From the NCBI RefSeq assembly GCF_000612505.1, contig NZ_CP004078.1:2829252-2893251 (forward strand): 64,000 nt of DNA, given 5' to 3'. The translations under genes and the position numbers were made by a program. Below, piece after piece: positions 7,834-15,909 of this stretch. This DNA comes from Paenibacillus sabinae T27. GTDB lineage: Bacteria > Bacillota > Bacilli > Paenibacillales > Paenibacillaceae. The notes beneath the pieces are model-generated. The model was given only the letters and a program-made list of their open reading frames with translations, searched no databases and was not told where the DNA came from. The first letter of the stretch is position 1. Each line of letters starts with the position of its first letter.

Positions 7834-8826
7834 ATGGCTGGGATTCGTATTAAGGACATCGATATCTATCATCCAAACAAAAGGATTGGCAATGACTTTT
7901 TCATTCAGCATTTTGACGAAAAAGGCATTGATATTCGTGGACTTCTCGCAGCTCTCGGCCGTGAAAACCGTTACAGCATTGACAATGAGGAAGAGAACTC
8001 CCTGACGATGGCTTTTGAAGCGGCGAGTAATGTTCTGGAGAAGACCGGTCTTACCGGTGCGGATATCGACCTTATCGCTTACGCGAGTCAGACTCCTGAA
8101 TATATCTTTCCTACCAACTCATTAATGATTCACCGGCTGATTAACGGAGCCTCCCATACGATCTGCATCGACAGCAATGCGAACTGCGCCGGAATGACAG
8201 CTGCCTTCGAACAGGTCAGCCGTCAGATGATGGCCAATCCGAGAATCCGCCGTGCTCTGGTCATCGGCTCTGACCATGTTGCGCCGCATGCCGACAAGAA
8301 CGATCCGGTCTACTATGCCAACTTTGGTGACGCGGCTGCAGCAGTCATTCTGGAGCGTGATGAGAATTCGGTTGGCTTCATTGATTCCATCTACCAGACC
8401 GATACTTGTGTCTACGGCAACTCCATGTTCCCAGCTGAAGGTCTGTCGAATGTGGGACGCACCGGCGTGGGCGCCGGAGAGTTCAATGTTAAATTCATTC
8501 CCTTTGACGACTCGATCTGCGTGGACGCCGCTTCGGAGTCCATCAACACCTTGCTAAGCAACAATGAAATCGCACCTGAGTCGATAAAGGTGGCCTGCTT
8601 CTCGCAGCTGTCGCTTCCCAACATTAAGGCGGTATCGGGCAAAACCGGTATCGACTCCGATGCAGCCGTCTACATCGGCGATGAATTTGGCTATACCTCG
8701 ACAAGCAGCCCTTTTATTGCCCTGCACCGGGCTGTAACCACGGGCTTGCTTGAACGCGGAGACAAGCTTCTGTTCTGGACGGTCGGCGCCGGATGGCAAA
8801 ACGTAGCTTTTGTGATGGAATATTAA
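7834..8826 (+). CDS. 3-oxoacyl-ACP synthase III (KASIII)-like protein with altered catalytic triad
   Basis: A 330-residue thiolase-fold protein. The nucleophile is present as Cys118 in DSNANCAGM, and the GDAAAAVIL strand is FabH-like. At the position of the His in HQAN it reads SQLS (near 257-260), and at the GNTS Asn it reads GYTS (near 286-289). With Cys but neither His nor Asn, decarboxylative condensation is unlikely. KASIII relatives that only transfer acyl groups, and those that work beside ThDP enzymes in acyloin-type pathways, give a better model. The start follows TAGGAGG. It is the last gene before a strong terminator. Confidence 0.85.
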   Translation: MAGIRIKDIDIYHPNKRIGNDFFIQHFDEKGIDIRGLLAALGRENRYSIDNEEENSLTMAFEAASNVLEKTGLTGADIDLIAYASQTPEYIFPTNSLMIHRLINGASHTICIDSNANCAGMTAAFEQVSRQMMANPRIRRALVIGSDHVAPHADKNDPVYYANFGDAAAAVILERDENSVGFIDSIYQTDTCVYGNSMFPAEGLSNVGRTGVGAGEFNVKFIPFDDSICVDAASESINTLLSNNEIAPESIKVACFSQLSLPNIKAVSGKTGIDSDAAVYIGDEFGYTSTSSPFIALHRAVTTGLLERGDKLLFWTVGAGWQNVAFVMEY

Positions 8827-8853
8827 GTTACACCATCAATTAAACGGCACGAG

Positions 8854-8893
8854 AACGGCCCGTATGCAAATATCGCATACGGGCCGTTTTTTT
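8854..8893 (+). terminator. Intrinsic terminator of the riboswitch operon
   Basis: A 14-bp perfect stem, AACGGCCCGTATGC / GCATACGGGCCGTT, is followed by a run of seven or more T. Confidence 0.95.
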
Positions 8894-9019
8894 ATGATTA
8901 TTTATCCCATTTTTTCCACAAATAGAGAACTAGCAATGTCAAATTAAGTAACACTTCAAGCTCAATAACACAAAAAACCGCATTAAAATTAATTATTTTA
9001 AATTTTTATGTTATTATTA

Positions 9020-9048
9020 TTGACATTACTTCAAAAGCTAATTATATT
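9020..9048 (+). promoter_or_regulatory. Promoter of the nitrate operon
   Basis: TTGACA (9020-9025) and TATATT (9043-9048) are separated by 17 bases. Transcription would start near 9055, leaving a leader of about 310 bases before narK. Confidence 0.7.
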
Positions 9049-9103
9049 GGCTTTAGAAGATTTATTGGCGACTCAAACAAGCGTCGCTCGGAGCAGAACG
9101 AGT

Positions 9104-9183
9104 CCACCCGCACAACGTTGTGAACGGATGGCTTGATGAACTGCCACTACTTAAAATGAAAGTCAGTCACAATGATGTGGCTG
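9104..9183 (+). promoter_or_regulatory. Candidate ANTAR-type two-hairpin antitermination site
   Basis: Two hairpins with six-base loops are visible. P1 has arms 9104-9113 and 9120-9131, with a two-A bulge and one C-A mismatch, and loop AACGTT. P2 has a seven-bp stem, CAGTCAC / GTGGCTG, at 9164-9183 and loop AATGAT. Both loops have A at position 1 and G at position 4, the signature of RNA targets of ANTAR antiterminators such as NasR and EutV. A terminator follows 12 bases after P2. The 32-base linker is longer than I would expect, and no ANTAR protein is in the window. Confidence 0.6.
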
Positions 9184-9194
9184 CAATGGCAACG

Positions 9195-9248
9195 GGGCCG
9201 ATTAACGAAATCCGCATGAATGCGGGTTCTGTCAGTCGGCCCTTTTTT
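9195..9248 (+). terminator. Leader terminator (attenuator) before narK
   Basis: GGGCCGA (9195-9201) pairs with TCGGCCC (9236-9242), with an inner CCGCA...TGCGG hairpin, followed by TTTTTT. It lies inside the leader, 118 bases before narK, so read-through must be regulated. Confidence 0.85.
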
Positions 9249-9274
9249 GCCTGCACATGACTTTGAAGGAGGCG

Positions 9275-9376
9275 ATGTCACCGAGAAACGAACTGCTGCG
9301 CTCCCTACGCCGCCGCATGTGCCAAATCAAAACTATGGTTAACCAACAAAAGGAGGAAGTTAGAGATGGAAGCTAA
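9275..9376 (+). CDS. Possible 33-residue leader peptide
   Basis: ATG 9275 opens a short frame rich in Arg (SLRRRM) that overlaps the narK start by 11 bases. A perfect AAGGAGG (9266-9272) precedes it but only two bases away, which is too close for normal initiation. It could couple translation to narK or be a remnant. Coding status is uncertain. Confidence 0.3.
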   Translation: MSPRNELLRSLRRRMCQIKTMVNQQKEEVRDGS

Positions 9377-10598
9377 AGGATTTCGTAAGGCCGGTCATTC
9401 CCCGAGTTTATTGTCCGCTTTCCTGTATTTTGATGTAAGCTTTATGATTTGGGTGCTGTGCGGAGCTTTATCGCTCTACATAACCAAGGATTTTGGTCTA
9501 TCGGATACCCAGAAAGCGACTATGGTTGCGATTCCCATCCTGGGCGGATCGGTGTTCCGGATCCCGATGGGAATATTGGCAGACCGCATTGGCTGTAAAA
9601 AAGCGGGCCTCGCCGGAATGGGCCTTACCCTCATCCCTCTTCTCTGGGGTTGGCTCGGCGGAACCAGCCTGCAGCAGATTCATATAATTGGCTTCATGCT
9701 CGGTTTCGCGGGCGCTAGCTTTGCGGTATCGCTCTCCCTGGCCAGCCGCTGGTACCCTCCGCAGTATCAGGGACTCGCGATGGGTATTGCCGGAGCGGGC
9801 AACAGTGGAACGGCGCTGGCTACCTTTTTCGGGCCGCAGATTGCTCAGGCTTACGGGTGGCACAATGTTTTTGGTCTTGCCATGATCCCGCTCATTCTGG
9901 TTATGATCGTGTACGCTATTTTGGTTAAAGACGCTCCGAACGCTCCTGCGCCTAAACCATTGAAGAATTATCTCAGCGTCTTCAAGCATGCGGATACGTG
10001 GTGGTTCTCGATGTTCTACGCGATTACTTTCGGCGGTTTTGTCGGATTCGCCAACTATGCGAGTATCTTCTTCTATGATGTGTACGGCGACAACGCACAT
10101 CCCGGCGGTTTAACCAAAATCCAGGTGGGCTATCTGGTAACTATTACCGTCATTGCAGGTAGCTTCTTCCGGCCTCTCGGCGGATGGATCGCGGACAGAA
10201 TTGGCGGTATGCGCCTCCTCGTTATTTTGTACAGCGTGATTTCCGTATGTGCCTTTGCTATTGCTACCATGCCTTCTTCATTCCTTGTGATGCTTCTTTA
10301 TACCAGCGTAATGATGGCCTGCCTCGGCATGGGGAACGGATCGGTATTCCAGATAATACCTCAGCGCTTCTCCAGTGAAATCGGAGTCATTACGGGAATC
10401 GTCGGCGCCGCCGGAGGTTTGGGAGGATATTTGCTGCCTAAATACATCCTTGGCCCGCTGAAACAATCTACAGGCTCACAGGTCACAGGATTTCTCGTTG
10501 TAGGCTCTATTGTGTTATTGACTACCCTTATTTTCTACGCGGTAACACGTTCCTGGAGAAAAACCTGGGCCAAGGCGGAATCCGGCGTCAATTTCTAA
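9366..10598 (+). CDS. narK: NarK/NasA-type nitrate/nitrite MFS transporter
   Basis: A 410-residue major facilitator protein with hydrophobic segments consistent with 12 membrane helices. The nitrate/nitrite porter signatures are seen as GAGNSGTALATFFGP (near residue 140) and GAAGGLGGYLLPK (near 340). It has the MFS loop GILADRIGCKK and conserved membrane Arg positions. It should import nitrate and possibly export nitrite. The start follows AAAGGAGGAAGTTAGAG. It sits 34 bases before the nitrate reductase gene and behind the attenuated leader, so uptake and reduction are co-regulated. Confidence 0.93.
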   Translation: MEAKGFRKAGHSPSLLSAFLYFDVSFMIWVLCGALSLYITKDFGLSDTQKATMVAIPILGGSVFRIPMGILADRIGCKKAGLAGMGLTLIPLLWGWLGGTSLQQIHIIGFMLGFAGASFAVSLSLASRWYPPQYQGLAMGIAGAGNSGTALATFFGPQIAQAYGWHNVFGLAMIPLILVMIVYAILVKDAPNAPAPKPLKNYLSVFKHADTWWFSMFYAITFGGFVGFANYASIFFYDVYGDNAHPGGLTKIQVGYLVTITVIAGSFFRPLGGWIADRIGGMRLLVILYSVISVCAFAIATMPSSFLVMLLYTSVMMACLGMGNGSVFQIIPQRFSSEIGVITGIVGAAGGLGGYLLPKYILGPLKQSTGSQVTGFLVVGSIVLLTTLIFYAVTRSWRKTWAKAESGVNF

Positions 10599-10632
10599 GA
10601 ATAAAAGAGAACTTCGGTGGGGGTGAACTTTC

Positions 10633-13600
10633 ATGACAACGACAAAAGTAAAAAGTGTCTGCCCCTACTGCGGCGTCGGCTGCGGAATCGTACTTGAAGT
10701 GTCCGGTAACCACGTTGTCAAGCTCACCGGCGATAAAACGCATCCCGCCAACTTCGGCAGATTGTGCACCAAAGGCAGTACGGCCGCCTTGGCTATTACT
10801 GAATCGGGGCGTATGGAATACGCATATATCCGTCAGGAGCGTAAAGCTCCGCCCGTTAAAGCCGGCATAAATGAAGCCATTACCGGTACGGCCAAGCGGC
10901 TGCGCGCCATTCTGGACGAACACGGCCCGGACGCCCTCTCCTTTTATGTCTCGGGTCAAATGTCCCTGGAGGCTCAATACCTGATCAACAAGCTGGCCAA
11001 GGGCTTTATAAGAACGAATAACATCGAATCCAATTCACGCCTTTGTATGGCGAGCGCCGGCAGCGGCTACAAGCTGTCGCTCGGAGCGGATGGGCCTCCA
11101 GGGTCGTATCAGGATATGGATAACACGGATTTATTCTTCGTCATCGGAGCAAATATGGCCGATTGTCATCCGATTCTGTTCCTTCGGCTGATGGACCGGG
11201 TCAAGGCGGGAGCGAAGCTGATTGTCGTCGATCCCCGCAGGACCGCAACCGCAGAGAAAGCACATCTGTTCATGCAGATTAGGCCCGGAACGGACCTTGC
11301 CCTGCTTAACGGACTGCTGCATCTGCTAGTGAAGAACGGCCATACCGACCCGGATTTCATCTCCGAGTTCACTTCGGGCTTTGAGCATATGCCGGAATTC
11401 CTGGAGGATTACACTCCGGACAAGGTGGCCGAAATTACAGGAATCCCTGAGTCGGATATCCGCCAAGCCGCCGAATGGATCGGGAAAGCACCGAATTGGA
11501 TGACCTGCTGGACCATGGGCCTCAATCAGAGCACGCATGGGACCTGGCACACGAATGCCATCTGCAACCTGCATCTCGCTACGGGAGCCATATGCCGCCC
11601 GGGCAGCGGTCCCTTCTCTCTCACCGGCCAGCCGAATGCCATGGGCGGCCGGGAGATGGGATACATGGGGCCGGGCTTGCCCGGTCAGCGCTCCGTCCTT
11701 AGCGAAGCAGACCGCAGATTCATTGAGGAGATGTGGAAGGTTCCTCAAGGCACCCTCCGCAGCGAGGTCGGCACCGGCACAGTGTCCATGTTCGAAAGCA
11801 TGAAATCCGGCGATATCAAAGCCTGCTGGATTATCTGTACGAACCCGGTGGCCACCGTCCCCAACCGGCAGAACGTCATTGCCGGGCTGGAGGCTGCGGA
11901 GCTGGTCATTACACAGGATGCGTTCCTGGATACCGAGACGAACCGTTTCGCGGATATCCTGCTCCCCGGCGCCTTATGGGCCGAGGGTGAAGGCGTGATG
12001 ATTAATTCCGAACGCAACCTGACCTTAATGCGGAAAGCCGTCGATCCACCCGGAGAAGCCCTGCCCGATTGGCAGATCATTGCTTGGGTTGCTTGTGAAA
12101 TGGGCTATTCGGAAGCATTTTCCTATGCGTCCTCGGATGAGGTCTACCGGGAAATCCAGCAGGCATGGAATCCGAAGACCGGTTATGACATCCGGGGAGC
12201 GTCTTATGATAGGCTGCGTGAGACGCCGGTTCAGTGGCCTTGTCCGCCGGATGGCGCAAGCGACCGCAACCCGATCCGCTATCTGAGCGATGAAGCTGTT
12301 GGTACGACTGCGCTTAAAGAGCCTGCGGACAGCAGCGCTCCGCGTATTCTCTTCCCGACTGAAAGCGGCAAAGGGATCTTCTGGGCGCGTCCCTATATGC
12401 CGCCGACGGAATTGCCGGATGGCGAATATCCCTTTGTGCTGAATACCGGCCGTTTGCAGCATCAATGGCATACGCTGACCAAAACGGGTAAAGTTCCAAC
12501 GCTGAACAAATTGAACCCGGGGCCTTTTATTGAGATACACCCGGAGGATGCGGCGATGCTCGACATCAAGGATCAAGATCCGGTTGAAATTCGTTCGAAG
12601 CGCGGGCAGGCCATTCTTCCCGCTTTGGTTTCAGACCGGGTGCGTCGGGGGAACTGCTTCTCCCCCTTCCACTGGAATGATGTGTTCGGAACGAATCTTG
12701 CGGTAAACAATGTAACCAATGATTCGGTGGATTCCCTCTCCCTCCAGCCCGAAATCAAATATTGCTCCGTCTCGTTAGGCAAAGCAGCGGTTCATCCGTC
12801 AGCGGGGCAAGATAAACAGCCTAACGAAATTGAAACCCGGTACCAACCGGACGCTGTAACCGTCAATCCGAAGGAGGCACTGTACATGGCACAACTGGAT
12901 ACGCTTGAAAACGTGTTGGGCCTTCAATCCCCTAAAGCCGTGACACTGGATCTTCATGAGCAAGCCTATCTGTCAGGCTTCATCACCAGTCTGCGCGCCG
13001 GGGATTCGCAATCGGCTTCCGGCATTCCGGTTCTGCCACCCGCTGCCCCGATTGAACCGTTGAAACGCCATTGGGTGGATGGGCTGCTGGCCGGGATGTT
13101 CTCTCGGAGCCCCCTTCAAGGTGAACAGACGATTTCCAGCCTTGAAGCGGCGGCCGCTGCGGGGCCAGAGGCTGCGGGAGGACTTCCTGTTACCATTCTC
13201 TGGGCGTCGCAGACCGGAAACGCGGAAGGTGCTGCTATCTATTGCGCTAAAAAATTACAGGAGTCAGGCTCTAATGTAAGACTCGTCAATATGAACCAAT
13301 ATTCCGTACCGGATCTGGCCGGGGAACGCTTCGTCCTGTTTATTGCGAGCACCTTCGGAGCGGGAGATCCTCCGGACAACGGAGCAAGCTTTTTCCAATC
13401 CCTGCAAGCAGATAATGCATCCCGTTTGACCAAGCTGCGCTATGCCGTTCTCGCCTTAGGCGATTCGAGTTACGATCAGTTTTGCGGATTTGGACGGAAT
13501 CTGGACACTCGTCTGGCCGAGCTTGGCGCGGAGCGGCTTATGGACTGCATGCATTGTGATACGGATTATGAGGAGCAGGTTGACACGTGGTTAGATACAG

Positions 13601-14844
13601 CTTCTGTAATTTTATCCGAGTATGCTGACGGCCCGGAGGGACCGTTGTCATCGGCAGGCGCCGCTTCAGTGACGGTTCAGGCTGCAGGATCCGGTACGTC
13701 TCCCCTTGCTGCGGAACCCGCAGGATATCACCGGAATCGCCCGATTCAGTCACGCATCCTGTTTAATCGCAGGCTAAATAAAGAGGATTCCGAAAAAGAA
13801 ACCCGTCACTACGCTTTCGATCTCCGAAATACCGGTCTTCGGTATGAAGCAGGTGACGCACTGGGTGTATGGCCGACCAATTGTCCCGAGCTTGTTGCCG
13901 AGCTGCTGCGTACACTCAATTTGGAACCGTCCACCCCGGTTACGGTTAAAGGACAGGGAGAATTGCCGATTGGCAAGGCGCTGCTCCACCACTTCGAGAT
14001 TGCCCGTATTCATCCGGAAATGCTCCGGTTTATCCGGGACCTTTCACTCAGCGAACGGCTGAATGAACTGCTTCAAAGTGAAAACCAGACAACCCTGAAA
14101 GATTGGCTGTGGGGGCGCCAGCTGATCGATGTCCTCAAGGAATTTCCGGTATCGATCAGCGCGGCGGAGTTTACCGGGCGGCTAAAGCCTTTGCAGCCCC
14201 GTCTCTACTCGATTTCATCGAGTCCAAAAGCAAATCCGGATGAGGTCCATATCACGGTTTCCACCTTGCGTTACGATTACATGGGCAACCCCCGAAAAGG
14301 CGTATGCTCCACCTTTCTTGCCGACCTCGCCACGATGGATACGGAAATTCCGATTTTCATTCAGAAAAACGGGCATTTCTGCCCGCCGACGAATCCGGAC
14401 GCGCCGATGATCATGGTCGGACCAGGTACCGGAATCGCTCCATTCCGCGGCTTCCTGCAGGAGCGCCGGGCGACCGGGGCCAAGGGCAAGAATTGGCTGA
14501 TCTTCGGCGAACAGCGTGAGGATTGCGATTTTTACTTCAGAGATGAACTCGAAGCTTTCATGAAGGAAGGCTTTCTGCATCGCTTGGACACCGCTTTTTC
14601 CCGCGACCAGGCTGATAAAATCTATGTCCAGCACCGCATGCTGGAGCATGGTGCGGAGCTCTGGGCATGGCTTCAGGAAGGCGCTCACTTCTATGTGTGC
14701 GGAGATGCCACTCAAATGGCCAAGGAAGTCGATGAAGCGCTGAGAGCCGTTATTCAGCAGCATGGCGGGATGAGCGCAGATGAAGCAAAACATTATGTGC
14801 ATGAGATGTCGCTGGGCAAGCGGTATCAGCGGGATGTTTATTAA
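10633..14844 (+). CDS. Assimilatory nitrate reductase fused to CysJ-like diflavin reductase
   Basis: A 1403-residue fusion. Residues 1 to about 730 are a bis-MGD molybdenum reductase of the NasA/NapA family, with 4Fe-4S cysteines C10, C13, C17 and C45 and the likely Mo ligand Cys138 in SRLCMASAG. Residues from about 852 to 995 are an FMN flavodoxin domain (WASQTGNAEGAA). The rest is an FAD/NADPH reductase with RLYSISSSP and GPGTGIAPFRG, ending KRYQRDVY exactly like CysJ. Electrons should pass NADPH to FAD to FMN to Fe-S to Mo, reducing nitrate to nitrite in the cytoplasm without a separate NasB. An internal start (ATG 12886) may also release the flavoprotein part. It is co-transcribed with narK. 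No nitrite reductase gene is in the window. Confidence 0.93.
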   Translation: MTTTKVKSVCPYCGVGCGIVLEVSGNHVVKLTGDKTHPANFGRLCTKGSTAALAITESGRMEYAYIRQERKAPPVKAGINEAITGTAKRLRAILDEHGPDALSFYVSGQMSLEAQYLINKLAKGFIRTNNIESNSRLCMASAGSGYKLSLGADGPPGSYQDMDNTDLFFVIGANMADCHPILFLRLMDRVKAGAKLIVVDPRRTATAEKAHLFMQIRPGTDLALLNGLLHLLVKNGHTDPDFISEFTSGFEHMPEFLEDYTPDKVAEITGIPESDIRQAAEWIGKAPNWMTCWTMGLNQSTHGTWHTNAICNLHLATGAICRPGSGPFSLTGQPNAMGGREMGYMGPGLPGQRSVLSEADRRFIEEMWKVPQGTLRSEVGTGTVSMFESMKSGDIKACWIICTNPVATVPNRQNVIAGLEAAELVITQDAFLDTETNRFADILLPGALWAEGEGVMINSERNLTLMRKAVDPPGEALPDWQIIAWVACEMGYSEAFSYASSDEVYREIQQAWNPKTGYDIRGASYDRLRETPVQWPCPPDGASDRNPIRYLSDEAVGTTALKEPADSSAPRILFPTESGKGIFWARPYMPPTELPDGEYPFVLNTGRLQHQWHTLTKTGKVPTLNKLNPGPFIEIHPEDAAMLDIKDQDPVEIRSKRGQAILPALVSDRVRRGNCFSPFHWNDVFGTNLAVNNVTNDSVDSLSLQPEIKYCSVSLGKAAVHPSAGQDKQPNEIETRYQPDAVTVNPKEALYMAQLDTLENVLGLQSPKAVTLDLHEQAYLSGFITSLRAGDSQSASGIPVLPPAAPIEPLKRHWVDGLLAGMFSRSPLQGEQTISSLEAAAAAGPEAAGGLPVTILWASQTGNAEGAAIYCAKKLQESGSNVRLVNMNQYSVPDLAGERFVLFIASTFGAGDPPDNGASFFQSLQADNASRLTKLRYAVLALGDSSYDQFCGFGRNLDTRLAELGAERLMDCMHCDTDYEEQVDTWLDTASVILSEYADGPEGPLSSAGAASVTVQAAGSGTSPLAAEPAGYHRNRPIQSRILFNRRLNKEDSEKETRHYAFDLRNTGLRYEAGDALGVWPTNCPELVAELLRTLNLEPSTPVTVKGQGELPIGKALLHHFEIARIHPEMLRFIRDLSLSERLNELLQSENQTTLKDWLWGRQLIDVLKEFPVSISAAEFTGRLKPLQPRLYSISSSPKANPDEVHITVSTLRYDYMGNPRKGVCSTFLADLATMDTEIPIFIQKNGHFCPPTNPDAPMIMVGPGTGIAPFRGFLQERRATGAKGKNWLIFGEQREDCDFYFRDELEAFMKEGFLHRLDTAFSRDQADKIYVQHRMLEHGAELWAWLQEGAHFYVCGDATQMAKEVDEALRAVIQQHGGMSADEAKHYVHEMSLGKRYQRDVY
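12871..12888 (+). promoter_or_regulatory. Internal ribosome binding site and ATG inside the nitrate reductase fusion
   Basis: AAGGAGG (12871-12877), an 8-base spacer and ATG 12886-12888 lie in frame at codon 752. The position is the exact N-terminus expected of a CysJ-like protein (MAQLDTLENV..., then the SGF segment matching SGY in the cysJ gene at 58930). It would make a protein of about 652 residues. Confidence 0.6.
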
Positions 14845-14870
14845 TAAAGGTTCCATTTCTACAGCAAATA

Positions 14871-14898
14871 AAAGACCGTTCCCCTAACGGTCTTTTAT
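14871..14898 (+). terminator. Intrinsic terminator of the nitrate operon
   Basis: AAAGACCGTT and AACGGTCTTT flank a five-base loop, followed by T-rich sequence, 27 bases past the stop. Confidence 0.9.
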
Positions 14899-14979
14899 TG
14901 CTGCTCGGAATGTGCGAAAATCAATCTAGCACAGATCACAGAACCGGATTATTAAACGATGATTTTTATTTCAATTTTA

Positions 14980-15008
14980 TTGACTAAACAGTCCGAAAAG
15001 TGTATGAT
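14980..15008 (+). promoter_or_regulatory. tetR promoter with likely autoregulatory operator
   Basis: TTGACT (14980-14985) and TATGAT (15003-15008) are 17 bases apart. The -35 box lies inside the inverted repeat GACT-AAAC-AGTC (14982-14993), a plausible operator for the TetR protein encoded just downstream. Confidence 0.65.
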
Positions 15009-15032
15009 AACACCTGAAAGGAAGTGTAAAGT

Positions 15033-15620
15033 ATGGCAAGAAGCAAGGAGTTTGATACGACTCTCGTGCTGCATAAAGCTATGGAAGTATTCGGACACTA
15101 CGGTTATGAGGGGACCTCCCTTCAAAATTTGCTCGACGGTTTAGGGATTGCCCGCCAGAGTCTGTACGATACGTATGGAACCAAAAGGGACCTTTTCGTC
15201 TCGGCTGTCAAATATTATGTTAATGATAAATCGGCGGCAGTCATCTCCTATCTGGAGCGTTCAGATTCGGCGAAACAAGCCATTGCCGACATTTTTCACG
15301 AAATTGTTGCCGTTCTGCAGGATGAACATCGCCGCAATGAATGTTTCATTTTGTATAGCGCCATTGATCAAATTCCTCACGATCCGGAAATCGCGGCTTT
15401 CTTCAAGCTTGATATGGAACGTCTGGAACGAGCCTTCTACGACGCTTTGGTTCGGGCCCGGGAACAAGGTGAACTAAGCGAACGTCATGATGACCTGCTC
15501 GGACTTGCCCGCTATTTGTACCATTCACGGTATGCGTTAACCCAAGCGGCTAAAATGACCGGCAACCCGCAGGTGTTGGACCAGATAGCGGCTTTCACCC
15601 TCTCAGCGCTTGATAAATAA
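15033..15620 (+). CDS. TetR/AcrR family transcriptional regulator
   Basis: A 195-residue repressor with an N-terminal helix-turn-helix (about residues 5-50, including GYEGTSLQNLLDGLGIARQSLYDTYGTKRDLF). The C-terminal ligand domain is of the TetR_C type seen in regulators of small oxidoreductases. It has a good AAAGGAAG ribosome binding site. Regulators of this type normally stand before the gene they control. Here only a short remnant with a similar operator follows, so the target may have been lost. Confidence 0.9.
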   Translation: MARSKEFDTTLVLHKAMEVFGHYGYEGTSLQNLLDGLGIARQSLYDTYGTKRDLFVSAVKYYVNDKSAAVISYLERSDSAKQAIADIFHEIVAVLQDEHRRNECFILYSAIDQIPHDPEIAAFFKLDMERLERAFYDALVRAREQGELSERHDDLLGLARYLYHSRYALTQAAKMTGNPQVLDQIAAFTLSALDK

Positions 15621-15650
15621 TGAAGCTTCCTAAAGAGGCTTCATTTTTAT
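15621..15650 (+). terminator. Terminator of tetR
   Basis: TGAAGCTTC and GAGGCTTCA pair with one G-U, followed by TTTTTATTTT. Confidence 0.8.
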
Positions 15651-15663
15651 TTTAAATATTTTT

Positions 15664-15740
15664 GATCAAATAGTCTATAAAAGAAAATCAAGGAGTGAAT
15701 AATGTTCGGTGAAAATAAAGTATTAGACTGGAGTCGTTGA
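15664..15740 (+). pseudogene. Remnant of a TetR-controlled gene: operator-like site plus 12-codon stub
   Basis: GATCAAATAGTC (15664-15675) matches 9 of 12 bases of the tetR operator. It is followed by AAGGAGTG and ATG 15702, opening MFGENKVLDWSR and then TGA. The stub runs directly into a member of the AAAATAAAGT-TAGACTG repeat. This looks like the start of a former target gene replaced by repeat sequence. Confidence 0.4.
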
Positions 15741-15853
15741 TTTAACGCGGTTTTTGAATTGAAGAATCGTCAGCTATTGAAAAATAAGCTTTAGACTGAT
15801 CCATCAAAATAAGCAGCGGCGGAACAAGACTTGATAAATAAAGTCTTAGACTG
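15711..15853 (+). repeat. Three dispersed copies of a roughly 20-bp repeat
   Basis: Copies at 15711-15730, 15779-15798 and 15833-15853 share the pattern GAAAATAAAGTNTTAGACTG. The third lies in an imperfect hairpin (CAGCGGC...GCCGCTG, about 15813-15860). The same motif is found in reverse, in tandem, at 21783-21864. Just after it, CCCGTTAGCTCAACGAA (15881-15897) belongs to the second dispersed repeat family of this region. No other feature is seen in 15741-15909. Confidence 0.8.
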
Positions 15854-15909
15854 CCGCTGTTGTCTTTAAACTAACGTTTCCCGTTAGCTCAACGAAATCC
15901 CTAACCGTA

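Noticed and set aside
7676..8005. Open frames on both strands over the 63-bp repeats
   Set aside because: They exist only because the repeat unit is a multiple of three without stops; they repeat the same 21 residues and overlap the KASIII start.
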